Assembly: GCA_902786265.1 (NCBI GenBank)
Contig: CADACE010000017.1
Coordinates: 61,776 to 125,775 of the forward strand
DNA from: an uncultured Chloroflexota bacterium
GTDB taxonomy: Bacteria > Chloroflexota > Anaerolineae > Anaerolineales > Anaerolineaceae
Length of the DNA stretch: 64,000 bases
Reading direction: 5' to 3'
A program made the position numbers and the translations under genes. Positions 1 to 8,807 of the stretch are shown here, one piece after another. Within the stretch, counting starts at the first letter, position 1. Every line of letters begins with the position of its first letter. The notes under the pieces were generated by a model. The model did no database searches. It was not told the origin of the DNA and was given only the letters and a program-made list of their open reading frames with translations.

Positions 1-610
1 CACAATCCTGTGAACCCCATTTTTTTACATGACGCATATGGATGGCGACACCGCGCTTGATGGTCAGGAAGTTTTTGTCTAATTGTGACTCAACTTTGCT
101 GAAGGGCATCCATATGGAATATACAGAGCCATTTTTGATGAAGATGTTTGTCTTGTGGTCGTTTGCTTCCACACGGACGATGTCATTCTGATTGAGCGTA
201 TAAATATTGCTGCCGATCCGGATCGTCAGCAAACTTTCCGGCAGATCGGTAAGGTTCATAGTTTTGGCTCGTTTCACAGCCTCGGCAATATCTTCAGGGT
301 GACAGGGTTTTACAAGATAGTGGATCGCCCGGACACTGAAAGCCTCTACAGCATGTGTGTCGCTGACGGTGATGAATACGACCTGGGTTCCGGGTGAAAT
401 TTTCCGCATCTCTTTGATGACTTCAATGCCGTTTTCCGCTTCGAGGTAGATGTCCATGAATACAAGGTCATAACGCTGCTGTTTTGCCGCGGTCAGGAAT
501 GCCTTCCCGGTTTCGAAGGTATCAATGACGACATTGTCAACTATCCTGATTAGATCATCCCGCAGCGTTTCGATATCCTGCCTGTTGTCATCACAGATCG
601 CGATTCTCAA
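1..610 (-). CDS. LytTR-type response regulator (AgrA-like), 3' end outside window
   Basis: About 203 residues are visible; the C-terminus lies beyond base 1. The receiver domain (about 1-120) shows the acidic pair D7-D8, phospho-acceptor D53 in FMDIYL, T81 and K101 in YLVKP. A LytTR DNA-binding domain follows from about residue 130 (LLTIRIGSNIYTL, VRVEANDHKTNIFI). The start is TTG at 610: a GGGAGG site sits 6 nt upstream and the protein begins LRIAICDDN, which places the receiver correctly. It is divergent from the histidine kinase at 824, with which it presumably forms an AgrC/AgrA-like or VirS/VirR-like pair. Target genes cannot be read from sequence, but the adjacent pectinesterase and transporter are candidates. 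Confidence 0.9.
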   Translation of the reverse strand, partial: MRIAICDDNRQDIETLRDDLIRIVDNVVIDTFETGKAFLTAAKQQRYDLVFMDIYLEAENGIEVIKEMRKISPGTQVVFITVSDTHAVEAFSVRAIHYLVKPCHPEDIAEAVKRAKTMNLTDLPESLLTIRIGSNIYTLNQNDIVRVEANDHKTNIFIKNGSVYSIWMPFSKVESQLDKNFLTIKRGVAIHMRHVKKWGSQDC

Positions 611-763
611 ATTCTGCCTCCCGGAAAAATATCAATACTCTGCTCATTTTAGCACAAACAAAAGTTGAATTTGTCAGCTATTTCGCAGACGGTATGCTGT
701 GATTTCGTAAGTGGTACATTCTGTAATTCTGTGAAATTTCGGGAATTTCTTTCTTTTTTTCTG

Positions 764-792
764 TTGATTTTATATCGGTGGAATTGTATAAT
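764..792 (+). promoter_or_regulatory. Sigma-A promoter for the histidine kinase gene
   Basis: A TTGATT -35 box (764-769), a 17-nt spacer and a perfect TATAAT -10 box (787-792) stand 32 nt before the chosen start at 824. This position supports the shorter start for the kinase, because the longer open frame would begin upstream of the promoter. Confidence 0.75.
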
Positions 793-823
793 CATAGCAT
801 CATCTGTGGAAAGGGGTAAGCAT

Positions 824-2239
824 ATGTCAGCAGATTTTCTGTTGCGTCATTTTATCGGCTTTGCGCTGCAGGTTCTGCCGGCAACAGTTTTATTGCTTTT
901 GCCATTTGAGCGGACGAAATACCGTTTCCCATACCGCCGGACATGGGCGCTCTTCGGCTTTGTTATTATGATCCTGTGTGCTGTTTATTCGGTATCCGCC
1001 CGGGTGGTGAATATCAGCAGACAAGAGACGATGGGAGCGGGCTTTTTGTTCGGCAATTTATTCATGTGCCTGAGTATCGTTATCATAGCGTGCCTGTATT
1101 TCCTGCTGATCCGGGATCAGACCATGCGGAAAGCATTCCTGTTTTTCAGTGTCGTATCCTTTTCCGCTATTCAATATACGCTCGCCAATGTTCTCCTGAG
1201 TTTTTTCCCGCTGAAACCGGCTTCGCAGGCCGGGCAAAGCTATGATATTAACACCTGCATTGCGTATGGACTGGTTACACTGGTCCTTCTTCCGCCGGTC
1301 GCGGTTTTCTTCAGAACCTCCGTGCGCACTTATTTGAAAAACATGAATGCAGTGTCCGGCCGCGGAGAGTTCATCCTGCTGATCACGGTGACAGCTTTTT
1401 ATCTCGCACTCAACGCGCTGCTTTCCATGTTTTGGACGCAGTATCAGGAAATTGCCCATACGAATCAGAGTTATTATATGCCTGTGATCATTATGTTGAC
1501 CGCTCTGCTTTTTATCGTTTATTACAGTGTCATCAAACTGTCAAATTATCGGTTTGAGGAGGAAGAACGGAAGCTTGAAGCGGCTATTATGCGGGCAGAC
1601 CATGAAAAGATACGGATGAGCATGGAAGAGCAGCGCAAACGACTGCATGACACGCGGCAGCTGCTGAATCACATGTCTTCCATCGTTCAAAACAGCGGCC
1701 GGGATGAGCTTCTTGACTACATCGGACAAACGCTGGATCATATCCATGTTACGGATGAGCGCTTTTGTGCGGACAGCCGCATGAACGGGATCCTGCAGTA
1801 TTATGCGGCTGCTGCCCGTGCGTCGGGAATCGGGTTTACGGTCCGGGCTCGCTGTAACGATCTATCATCGATTTCCGAAATTGATCTGACCGTATTGCTG
1901 GGGAACGCGTTGGAAAATGCTATACATGCTGCCGCGGCATGGCAGGCAAAACATGAGCCGGAACGGGCAGGCATAACGGTCACAGCTGATGATGGAGAGA
2001 ACCTGCTGCGTATCCACATTGAAAACAGCTGCGCTCAGGTCCTTTATGCTCCGCATGTCAGCAGAGACGGACAGGACAGTTTTCTTCCGGCAGATTCTTT
2101 CCTGAGCATCGGTGGAAGTGGCCAGGGTCTGAACCGCATCAGTGCGATCGCTGCCAAATATGAAGGTCTGGCTTTATTCTGCTATGACGCGGAGAACGAG
2201 AAATTTCTTACATGGATCACGCTGATAATTTGCAATTAA
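824..2239 (+). CDS. Sensor histidine kinase, AgrC/VirS-like (GHKL ATPase)
   Basis: The 471-residue protein has six or more N-terminal membrane segments (about 1-245), a coiled linker, the phospho-acceptor region LHDTRQLLNH with H275, and a C-terminal GHKL ATPase domain with the N box LLGNALENAIHAA (about 356-368) and a late glycine-rich box (GGSGQGLNRI). An in-frame extension upstream is possible, but ATG 824 has an AAAGGGG site and a promoter directly before it. It is divergent from the LytTR regulator and its stop overlaps the end of the convergent pectinesterase gene. Kinases of this type commonly sense peptides; the ligand is not visible here. Confidence 0.88.
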   Translation: MSADFLLRHFIGFALQVLPATVLLLLPFERTKYRFPYRRTWALFGFVIMILCAVYSVSARVVNISRQETMGAGFLFGNLFMCLSIVIIACLYFLLIRDQTMRKAFLFFSVVSFSAIQYTLANVLLSFFPLKPASQAGQSYDINTCIAYGLVTLVLLPPVAVFFRTSVRTYLKNMNAVSGRGEFILLITVTAFYLALNALLSMFWTQYQEIAHTNQSYYMPVIIMLTALLFIVYYSVIKLSNYRFEEEERKLEAAIMRADHEKIRMSMEEQRKRLHDTRQLLNHMSSIVQNSGRDELLDYIGQTLDHIHVTDERFCADSRMNGILQYYAAAARASGIGFTVRARCNDLSSISEIDLTVLLGNALENAIHAAAAWQAKHEPERAGITVTADDGENLLRIHIENSCAQVLYAPHVSRDGQDSFLPADSFLSIGGSGQGLNRISAIAAKYEGLALFCYDAENEKFLTWITLIICN

Positions 2240-3102
2240 CGGGTATTCACCCAATCAACGCGTCCCGGAACCGGGGGTGTTTCACGGAAACGGGCGGTCC
2301 GGTCGCGGTTGGTGTCGTTCCATTTGTCGAAACCGAGCGGGGAAATGTGGGTATCGTATGTGCAGTTTTCAAAGACGGACAGTCCGTGATCCCGCCAGGG
2401 ACGGGCAAGGTAGATGCTTCCCGGTGTGACGCCTTCTTCGTATGTGAAGCGGCAGTTCCTGAAGAGGAATCCATCCTGCTGTTCCAATGAATGAGCCGGT
2501 GCCGCCACATAACCGATATCCCGTGCGTCATTAAGCGAACGGATCTCGCAGTCTTCAAACAGGGTGTCACCGCAGCCGAAGATGAAATCGACCGTGCCCT
2601 CAATGCGGCAGTTGGTGAAGACCTGGCGCATGTGGCCGCCTCTGAGCAGCTCCGGTGCGTGGAATCCGGTGTAGCGCACGATTAGGTCCGGTGGCAGCGG
2701 TCCGGAGAAAAGTGTGTCCTGGGTGGAACGCAGCAGGCAGTTTTCTATGGAGAAATTGTCGCCGATCACGGAAAGCGCCACTTCCTGTCCCTTGACCTCC
2801 GGATGAAGGGCATCGTTGACGATTGCCAGATTCTCCATACGGACATTGTCGGCGCAGACAGCCACGGTCCAGGTGCGGAAAGTGTTATATTCCCGTCCCA
2901 GTTCATCAAGCTTCAGCGCGTAATCATCCCAGACGAGTACGGTTTTCTCCATGCCGGCGCCGGTCAGCCTCAAACCGGATGTGCGGATTACAACTTTCTG
3001 CCGGTATACTCCCGGTGCCAGCCGGACAACCGCGTTTTCCGGTAAATTGTCAAATATCTGCTGTAAATTATCTGCGGGGGTAACATCTGTTGTATATGCC
3101 AT
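2236..3102 (-). CDS. Pectinesterase (carbohydrate esterase family 8)
   Basis: The 288-residue right-handed beta-helix enzyme hydrolyses methyl esters of galacturonate residues in pectin. Family motifs are present: QDTLF (near 127), GTVDFIFG with the catalytic Asp (about 168-175) and YLARPW with the substrate-binding Arg/Trp (about 232). No signal peptide is seen: the protein starts MAYTTDVTPADNLQQ, so it should act inside the cell on imported oligosaccharides. An AGGAG site lies 5' of ATG 3102. It is convergent with and abuts the histidine kinase, and divergent from the ABC transporter operon, with which it probably shares control through the 3103-3285 intergenic region. Confidence 0.92.
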   Translation of the reverse strand: MAYTTDVTPADNLQQIFDNLPENAVVRLAPGVYRQKVVIRTSGLRLTGAGMEKTVLVWDDYALKLDELGREYNTFRTWTVAVCADNVRMENLAIVNDALHPEVKGQEVALSVIGDNFSIENCLLRSTQDTLFSGPLPPDLIVRYTGFHAPELLRGGHMRQVFTNCRIEGTVDFIFGCGDTLFEDCEIRSLNDARDIGYVAAPAHSLEQQDGFLFRNCRFTYEEGVTPGSIYLARPWRDHGLSVFENCTYDTHISPLGFDKWNDTNRDRTARFRETPPVPGRVDWVNTR

Positions 3103-3217
3103 AAATGTATTTTCTCCTGTGCTTATTGTAGCACGAAAATACGCTTTTTTTGCTCAGTAAATTTGGCGCTCTGCCATTTTCTGATCCCTGACACCTGCCC
3201 CGGTTCCTGACCTTCCG

Positions 3218-3236
3218 TATATCCAAACCGGATATA
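3218..3236. promoter_or_regulatory. Operator-like inverted repeat between pectinesterase and ABC operon
   Basis: A perfect 7-bp inverted repeat (TATATCC, 5 nt, GGATATA) lies in the divergent intergenic region 3103-3285. It is a candidate regulator binding site for either or both operons. The binding protein is unknown; the regulators in the window (LytTR, AraC) are guesses. Confidence 0.4.
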
Positions 3237-3285
3237 TGTAAATTGGAAAAAGTCTTTTTTGTGTATAAATTTACTCACTTTTACC

Positions 3286-3966
3286 ATGTACGAAAATCAT
3301 TACGGAGATGAAAATAGTTTAACATCTGAAAAGATGGTGTCTTTGTGTTGGATGCCTGTTTTCGGATTTGAGAGGCACACCTTGAATCGTCATCTGACCC
3401 TGAAGCAATATCGGAACCTGGATCTGACCCTGTTTGCGGTAATGCTTATCATCTCGGAGTCACTGATCGTCAATGCGGCGACGCGGTGGTTTCCGGATCA
3501 ACTCTACACCGTTTCGGTCAGCGCAGCGATCGTTTCGATCGTGCTGATGCGGTGGGGACCCTGGGCAGCGGTGCATGCGGTGTTGGGCGGTCTGGTTTAT
3601 TGCTTCTGGGCCGGCGGTACACCGAAACAGTACCTGATTTACATGGTCGGGAATCTGTTCTCTCTCCTGGCACTTTTCATGTTCCGTTTGTTTGGTAAAG
3701 AGCGGATCCGTGAGAATGTCCTGCTGATCCTGCTGTTTGCGCTGTGTACGCAGCTGTTCATGCAGATGGGAAGAGCCTGTGTCTCTTTTGTGATGGGTGC
3801 TCCGTTCAGTACGGGGTTCAACTTCATCACAACCGATGCCCTTTCCGGGCTGTTTACCATGGTGATCGTTTGGATCGCCAGTCGTCTTGACGGCGTGTTC
3901 GAAGACCAAATATCGTATCTCCTTCGTGTTCAGAAAGAAAACGAAGAGGAAAAGGGAGGATTCTAA
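3286..3966 (+). CDS. Integral membrane protein, ECF S-component-like, first gene of sugar ABC operon
   Basis: About 226 residues with roughly six hydrophobic segments and a charged C-terminal tail. The spacing, the length and the block VLMRWGPWAAVHAVLGGLVY recall the S-component fold of ECF transporters, but that assignment is by eye only. The start is uncertain: ATG 3286 or 3334, neither with a good ribosome binding site. Its stop overlaps the next start as TAATG, so it is translationally coupled to the LplB-type permease. It could be a regulatory or accessory subunit of the importer, or an intramembrane sensor. Confidence 0.6.
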   Translation: MYENHYGDENSLTSEKMVSLCWMPVFGFERHTLNRHLTLKQYRNLDLTLFAVMLIISESLIVNAATRWFPDQLYTVSVSAAIVSIVLMRWGPWAAVHAVLGGLVYCFWAGGTPKQYLIYMVGNLFSLLALFMFRLFGKERIRENVLLILLFALCTQLFMQMGRACVSFVMGAPFSTGFNFITTDALSGLFTMVIVWIASRLDGVFEDQISYLLRVQKENEEEKGGF

Positions 3967-5018
3967 TGAAAGCACCTGTGGCAGACTTCCTGATTTATGA
4001 CGAAGCCACGAAAACCTATCGCGAGGACCCTGAGCAGGCTGTTCGCGATGACGTGGAAAAGCATTATTGGCTGCATGTAGTGCGTATGATTGCCAAGGAC
4101 TGGCGCCTGTACATCATGCTGATCCCGATGCTGCTTGTTTTCCTGTTCTGGCGTTACTTTCCTATGTACGAATTGCTGGGCAGCTTCAAAGTCGCGGATA
4201 ACGTGCTTCCGGTTTCGGAACAGTTATTTGCCGGCTTTTCCAATTTTAAGCTGCTGCTGGCAGGCCAGTCGACGGTTTCTCTGGAATTCTGGCGGGCGCT
4301 GCGCAACACGTTCGTCCTGAGCTTTTACGGCTTGCTGTTCGGGTTCCCGATGCCCATCATCCTGGCGCTCTTCTTCAATGAGATCGGCTCCAATATCGCC
4401 CGCAGCTTCTATCAGGTACTCACCTACCTGCCGAAGTTCATGTCCACCGTCGTTATGACCTCTCTGGTCGTGATGCTGGTGAAGCAGGGCGCGCAGACTT
4501 CCAACATGGGTGTTATTTCCCAGTTGCTGGTGGCATTGAAACTGATTCCTTATGAGGTGGCCAACGCAGGCCTTTTGAACAATCCGGCCTATTTCCGCGC
4601 GATTTACGTCATCTCCGGTATCTGGGAAGGCGCGGGGTATGACTCCATCGTCTTCTTCGCGGCGATCATCGCGATCTCCCCGACCAGCTATGAAGCGGCC
4701 CAGATCGACGGCGCGAACAAATGGGCTCAGATGCGTTACGTGGTTCTCCCCAGTATCCTTTCAACGATCGTCATCATGCTCATCACCCGTATCGGTGGTT
4801 TGCTGAACATCGGTTATGAAAAGGTCATCCTGCTTTATAACTCCAATACTTTCGTCACTGCGGATGTGGTTTCAACCTTCGCGAACCGCTACGGTCTGGA
4901 GGGCGCATCCAAGGGTATTGCCTCGGCAGCTGAAATGATGAATAACGTCATCGGTATGCTGCTGGTCATCGGTGCGAACACCATTGCCCGTAAGGCAGCG
5001 GACACGTCACTGTACTAA
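3966..5018 (+). CDS. Sugar ABC transporter permease, LplB/YteP type
   Basis: The 350-residue permease is of the binding-protein-dependent (MalF-like) class for complex oligosaccharides. An N-terminal cytosolic extension of about 45 residues precedes six membrane segments. The cytoplasmic EAA loop that docks the ATPase is clear: EAAQIDGANKWAQM from about residue 243, followed by VLPSI. A strong AAAGGGAGG site precedes ATG 3966, which overlaps the previous stop. It is expected to pair with the permease at 5037 and an MsmX-type ATPase. The pectinolytic neighbours point to galacturonate- or rhamnogalacturonate-containing oligosaccharides. Confidence 0.93.
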   Translation: MKAPVADFLIYDEATKTYREDPEQAVRDDVEKHYWLHVVRMIAKDWRLYIMLIPMLLVFLFWRYFPMYELLGSFKVADNVLPVSEQLFAGFSNFKLLLAGQSTVSLEFWRALRNTFVLSFYGLLFGFPMPIILALFFNEIGSNIARSFYQVLTYLPKFMSTVVMTSLVVMLVKQGAQTSNMGVISQLLVALKLIPYEVANAGLLNNPAYFRAIYVISGIWEGAGYDSIVFFAAIIAISPTSYEAAQIDGANKWAQMRYVVLPSILSTIVIMLITRIGGLLNIGYEKVILLYNSNTFVTADVVSTFANRYGLEGASKGIASAAEMMNNVIGMLLVIGANTIARKAADTSLY

Positions 5019-5036
5019 AAGTCAGGGAGGAAATCA

Positions 5037-5927
5037 ATGAAACGAAAACTTGAGACTTCCGAGTTGATCTTCAAGATCCTCAGCTATACCTTACTGACCA
5101 TTTTTGCTCTGGCTTGTTTATATCCTTTCGTGTATGCGGTTTCCGCTTCCATCAGCGGCGCCCATGCGGTGGACTACAATGAGATCGTACTGCTCCCGAA
5201 GGATGTGCAGTTTGAAGCGTTCAAGTACATGTTCTCCAACAACATGTTCTGGAATGCCTACTCCAACACGCTGTTCCTCACCCTTTACGGTACTATCTGG
5301 TCCCTGATTTATTCCATCCTGGGTGCTTACGCGCTTTCCAAGAAACGCCTGCTGTTCCGCAAATTCTTCAACTTCTTCCTGGTCTTCACCATGTGGTTCA
5401 GCGCCGGTATCGTCCCGCAGTACCTGAACTACCTGCAGACGAAGGCTGTCTTCAACGGTGTCGGTATCATGGATGACAAATGGCTGGTCGTCATCGCCAT
5501 GGGTATGGCCGCCATGAACATCATCCTGCTCCGCAATGCCTTTGAAGGCGTTCCTTCCGAAATTGAAGAGGCGGCCATCGTTGACGGCGCGACCGAATTC
5601 CAGGTGTTGAGTACGGTTTACCTGCCGATGTGCAAATCCACCATCGCGACCGTCGCTCTGTTCTTCGCAATCTCCCGCTGGAACGGTTACTTCTGGGCAC
5701 GCCAGATGATCTCCAACAGTTTTGAAAAACCGCTGCAGGTTTTCATCCGTGAATTGCTGGAACAGTACCGCGATCCTGAATTCATCGCCGGTTGGAATGC
5801 AGTCTACGCTTCCGACTCCGTTATCTACGCGCTGATCGTCTGCTCCATCGTCCCGATCCTGGTCATCTACCCCTTCATTCAAAAGTACTTCGCGAAGGGC
5901 GTCAACGTCGGCGGCGTGAAGGAATAG
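5037..5927 (+). CDS. Sugar ABC transporter permease, LplC/YtcP type
   Basis: The 296-residue MalG-like partner permease has six membrane segments and the EAA loop EEAAIVDGATEFQV (near 177), followed by YLPMCKS. A GGGAGG site precedes ATG 5037, 18 nt after the LplB-type gene. It should form the membrane heterodimer with the preceding gene product and receive substrate from the binding protein at 6002. Confidence 0.93.
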   Translation: MKRKLETSELIFKILSYTLLTIFALACLYPFVYAVSASISGAHAVDYNEIVLLPKDVQFEAFKYMFSNNMFWNAYSNTLFLTLYGTIWSLIYSILGAYALSKKRLLFRKFFNFFLVFTMWFSAGIVPQYLNYLQTKAVFNGVGIMDDKWLVVIAMGMAAMNIILLRNAFEGVPSEIEEAAIVDGATEFQVLSTVYLPMCKSTIATVALFFAISRWNGYFWARQMISNSFEKPLQVFIRELLEQYRDPEFIAGWNAVYASDSVIYALIVCSIVPILVIYPFIQKYFAKGVNVGGVKE

Positions 5928-5960
5928 TGATCTGCAGACACTGTCAATTGTGTGAGTTTT

Positions 5961-5976
5961 CCGGGAGCTTTCCCGG
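5961..5976 (+). other. Intercistronic hairpin upstream of the binding-protein gene
   Basis: CCGGGA-GCTT-TCCCGG forms a tight 6-bp stem with a 4-nt loop, 26 nt before the start at 6002, with no T-run. Such stems can act as 5' stabilisers giving more mRNA for the binding protein than for the permeases. That role is inferred. Confidence 0.4.
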
Positions 5977-6001
5977 TTAGATAAAACAAAGGAGAAATAT
6001 T

Positions 6002-8083
6002 ATGAATAAAAGCAAATCCATTCTTATGCTCGTGCTCGCTCTCTGTCTGATGATGGTCAGCGTCGCATCTGCTTCGGATGAGCTGCCCTACGCTGAAGGA
6101 ACTGTTCTGCGCATGGCTACCGGTTACAACAGTGCGAAGACAGGTTTGTTCTTCGATGCTGAAACTGCCGGCGAAGGGATCACCCTTGCCGATGGCAAGA
6201 CCTACAACTCCGGCGATCTGAAGCCGACATGGGTTGAAGTCCAGAACAAGCTCGGTATCGTTTTCGAAAACAAATACCAGGGCAACAGCGCTACCGCCGA
6301 ATTCGATTACTGGAAAGAACAGCTTGACCAGGTCGATATGCTCTCCGGTACTGCTTCCAAACTGAGTGAATACGGTGAATCCGGTGCTATCGTCAACATC
6401 GCTGACTATCTCGATCAGATGCCTAACTTCAAGGCTTATCTTGAAGCCAACCCGATCGTCCGCCTTTCCATCACCGGAAACGTTGACACCGGCGCTATCT
6501 ACTTCAGCCCCTACTTCGATGGTGTGAACGATATCGAACGTATGCCGCTGATGCGCGTTGACTGGGTCCAGAAGCTGCTGGATGGCGAAGGTGAATTCAC
6601 CGCTGAAGCCTGCGGCACCACCAAAGCCCCTGTTTATCAGCCGTACATGCCCACTGAAGGCAAGGTCGACATTGATGTCGTCACCCTCGATGGCACCGCT
6701 GTTGAAACTATCACCAAAGACTATGACGCCGCCGGCAACATCGTCGCGAAGATGAACGAAGTCGGTGAGATGGATGGTGTTGCTGCTGTCAACATGCTCC
6801 GCAAGTACATCGATGAAGCTTACAACGGCTACTATGGCACCGAACGTTCCAACCTGTTCATTGGCCAGAACGCTGCCTGGGATGCTGACGAACTCGTCGC
6901 TCTGGTCCGCTGTGTGGTTTCCAACCCGCAGACCCTCAACGGTACCGATAAGGTTCAGGGTATCTTCACCCGTGAAGATGATAACAACCAGCGCCGTGTT
7001 GATATGTTCCGCTTAGCCGGTCACCTCTTCGGCGTCCGCGGTCTGGAATCCCGCCAGGATTACCTCTATGTCGGTGCTGACGGCGAACTGCATGATGCAC
7101 GCATTGAAGTTGCTACCTATGAAGCTCTCTCCCGCATGCATGACATGGTCGAAGAAGGACTGCTCTCCGAAGCTTTCGTCAATAAGGAATCCGAAAACAC
7201 CTCCAAGTATCTGGAAAATGATCTCGGCTTCATGCACTATGACTACAACCAGACTCAGACCATCTACAACGCCACCAAACTGCAGGAAGGCGAAAAGTAC
7301 ATGGCTGTGATGTGCCCGGTCGCCCGCTGGTATGACGGCTCGAACGATGACGGCGTTTACATGCGCTTCACCGAATCCTGGCGCTCTGTCAAGACCGATG
7401 GTTGGGGAATTTCCGTCCCCGGTGTTGCCGGCAACACCGATAAGCTGAATGCAGCTCTGTCCCTGATCGACTTCGCTTACACTCCGGAAGGTATGATCCT
7501 CCTGAGCTACGGCCCGGATGCCTTCATCAAGACCAAAGCTGACGGTTCCTACGAAACCTTCATGTTCAACGGTCAGGAGATGCCTGTGATCGCTGATGCG
7601 ACATTCGAAGAACTGTATGCAAAGGCCAGCGGCAACTACACCAACTATGCCCGCTTCTATCTGGGTTCCACCCTGAGCTTTGTGAAGAACCAGGCATTTG
7701 AATATCAGTGCACACATGAAGTCGGCCGCGAAGGTGCAGGTCATATCTCCACCGCTATCGGTCTCGGCACCATCAAGCACCCTGAACTGGCACTGACCGA
7801 AAATCCGTGGTACACCTCCGTACCGACCGTCCTGCCGACCTCCAAGGCTGACAACGACCTGATCAACACCTACACCGATCTGGTCAATCAGTTCAGCGGC
7901 GCAAAGGGCGAAGACAAGGTGAATGTCCTTGTTGATATCATCGCCGGCGGTTTCAATTTTGAAGGATTCTCCTCTCCGGAAGAAGCTGCAGCTACCGTTG
8001 CTGAAAAATGGAACGGCGATGCTTACCTCGGCATCAAAGAATGGGCCTGGGAAGATATCCAGGATTACTACGCAAACTTGTAA
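6002..8083 (+). CDS. Extracellular solute-binding protein (family 1) for oligosaccharide import
   Basis: The 693-residue protein is longer than typical 420-560-residue family 1 binding proteins. It has a basic N-terminus, a hydrophobic core and an AxA cleavage site (A22-S23-A24) but no lipobox cysteine, so it appears to be released by signal peptidase I rather than lipid-anchored, unlike most Gram-positive binding proteins. The mature part has the mixed alpha/beta character and aromatic patches of LplA/YtcQ-type proteins (for example near WRSVKTDGWGISVPG). A strong AAAGGAG site precedes ATG 6002. It is flanked by hairpins at 5961 and 8106, consistent with a highly expressed cistron. The ligand is inferred to be pectin oligosaccharides. 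Confidence 0.88.
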   Translation: MNKSKSILMLVLALCLMMVSVASASDELPYAEGTVLRMATGYNSAKTGLFFDAETAGEGITLADGKTYNSGDLKPTWVEVQNKLGIVFENKYQGNSATAEFDYWKEQLDQVDMLSGTASKLSEYGESGAIVNIADYLDQMPNFKAYLEANPIVRLSITGNVDTGAIYFSPYFDGVNDIERMPLMRVDWVQKLLDGEGEFTAEACGTTKAPVYQPYMPTEGKVDIDVVTLDGTAVETITKDYDAAGNIVAKMNEVGEMDGVAAVNMLRKYIDEAYNGYYGTERSNLFIGQNAAWDADELVALVRCVVSNPQTLNGTDKVQGIFTREDDNNQRRVDMFRLAGHLFGVRGLESRQDYLYVGADGELHDARIEVATYEALSRMHDMVEEGLLSEAFVNKESENTSKYLENDLGFMHYDYNQTQTIYNATKLQEGEKYMAVMCPVARWYDGSNDDGVYMRFTESWRSVKTDGWGISVPGVAGNTDKLNAALSLIDFAYTPEGMILLSYGPDAFIKTKADGSYETFMFNGQEMPVIADATFEELYAKASGNYTNYARFYLGSTLSFVKNQAFEYQCTHEVGREGAGHISTAIGLGTIKHPELALTENPWYTSVPTVLPTSKADNDLINTYTDLVNQFSGAKGEDKVNVLVDIIAGGFNFEGFSSPEEAAATVAEKWNGDAYLGIKEWAWEDIQDYYANL

Positions 8084-8105
8084 TCTAAACTTATAAACGA
8101 AAGCA

Positions 8106-8135
8106 GTGCCGGTATGCGGAAACGGATACCGGCAC
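8106..8135 (+). other. Intercistronic hairpin downstream of the binding-protein gene
   Basis: A perfect 10-bp stem (GTGCCGGTAT / ATACCGGCAC) with a 10-nt loop begins 22 nt after the stop. There is no T-run, so it is more likely a 3' stabiliser or partial attenuator than a full terminator; the genes that follow look co-oriented and coupled. Confidence 0.5.
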
Positions 8136-8216
8136 CGCAAAAGTTGATTTATCACGAAATCTTAAACATATTCAGTAATTATCTGTTTGGGAAATCAAGA
8201 TCAACATGGAGGTCGT

Positions 8217-8807
8217 ATGTATAAAAAACAAATGAAAATACAGAAAATCGTATGTTTTCTTGTATTGGCTGCAAGTGTAGTCGTGTTTCTCTACTCCCTT
8301 GGGATCATGACAGATCTCTATGATGCACTGTATTACACAATTCCCAACAAGGACAATCTTGACCGCAGCCGTGTTGAAGGTGCGCGTGTGTATTATGATA
8401 TGCAGCCCTTCAACAGACAGTTCCTGCATTTTGGTATCGGGTTGATCCTTTGCGCGGTATTGCTGTTCCTTACAAACACGAACACACGCAGAAGATATTA
8501 TGTGAGTAACATAATTGCTGTTATTATCAATGCGGCCGTAAATGTATATGTGGCGATATGGGCTCACGCGCAAATCACCGCCTACAAAGCCCAGTTCCTG
8601 CTGGTCAACTTTGAAGACCTGAAAAAATTCGCTGAAAGACAGCACACTTTATATACCGAGTCAACATTCTGGTTTGATATCCATGTTGCGGTATTTTGCT
8701 TCGCGATCATCGCAAATGTTTTGCTGATTGCAAATATGATTTGGAAATTCCAACTGATGAAACAGGAAAAGCAGTTGATAGAAGCCGGAAAGGGGGCAGT
8801 CGCATGA
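8217..8807 (+). CDS. Small 4-TM membrane protein of the ABC operon (unknown family)
   Basis: 196 residues with membrane segments at about 11-30, 69-87, 97-117 and 154-176. The short TM2-TM3 turn is basic and aromatic (TNTNTRRRYY). ATG 8217 is chosen over an upstream in-frame ATG at 8187 because GGAGG sits directly before it. Its stop overlaps the next start as ATGA, so the two are coupled. It resembles the proteins at 8804 and 10405 in topology and in the basic turn. The function is unknown; a role in assembly or control of the sugar importer is inferred from context only. Confidence 0.75.
   Translation: MYKKQMKIQKIVCFLVLAASVVVFLYSLGIMTDLYDALYYTIPNKDNLDRSRVEGARVYYDMQPFNRQFLHFGIGLILCAVLLFLTNTNTRRRYYVSNIIAVIINAAVNVYVAIWAHAQITAYKAQFLLVNFEDLKKFAERQHTLYTESTFWFDIHVAVFCFAIIANVLLIANMIWKFQLMKQEKQLIEAGKGAVA

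Noticed and set aside
3286..3966. A confirmed ECF transporter S component
   Set aside because: The resemblance is by eye only, and no EcfA/EcfT genes are present; kept as a membrane protein of unclear role.
7013..8155. A 380-codon minus-strand open frame opposite the binding-protein gene
   Set aside because: It is a shadow of a strongly codon-biased real gene and has no ribosome binding site or motif.
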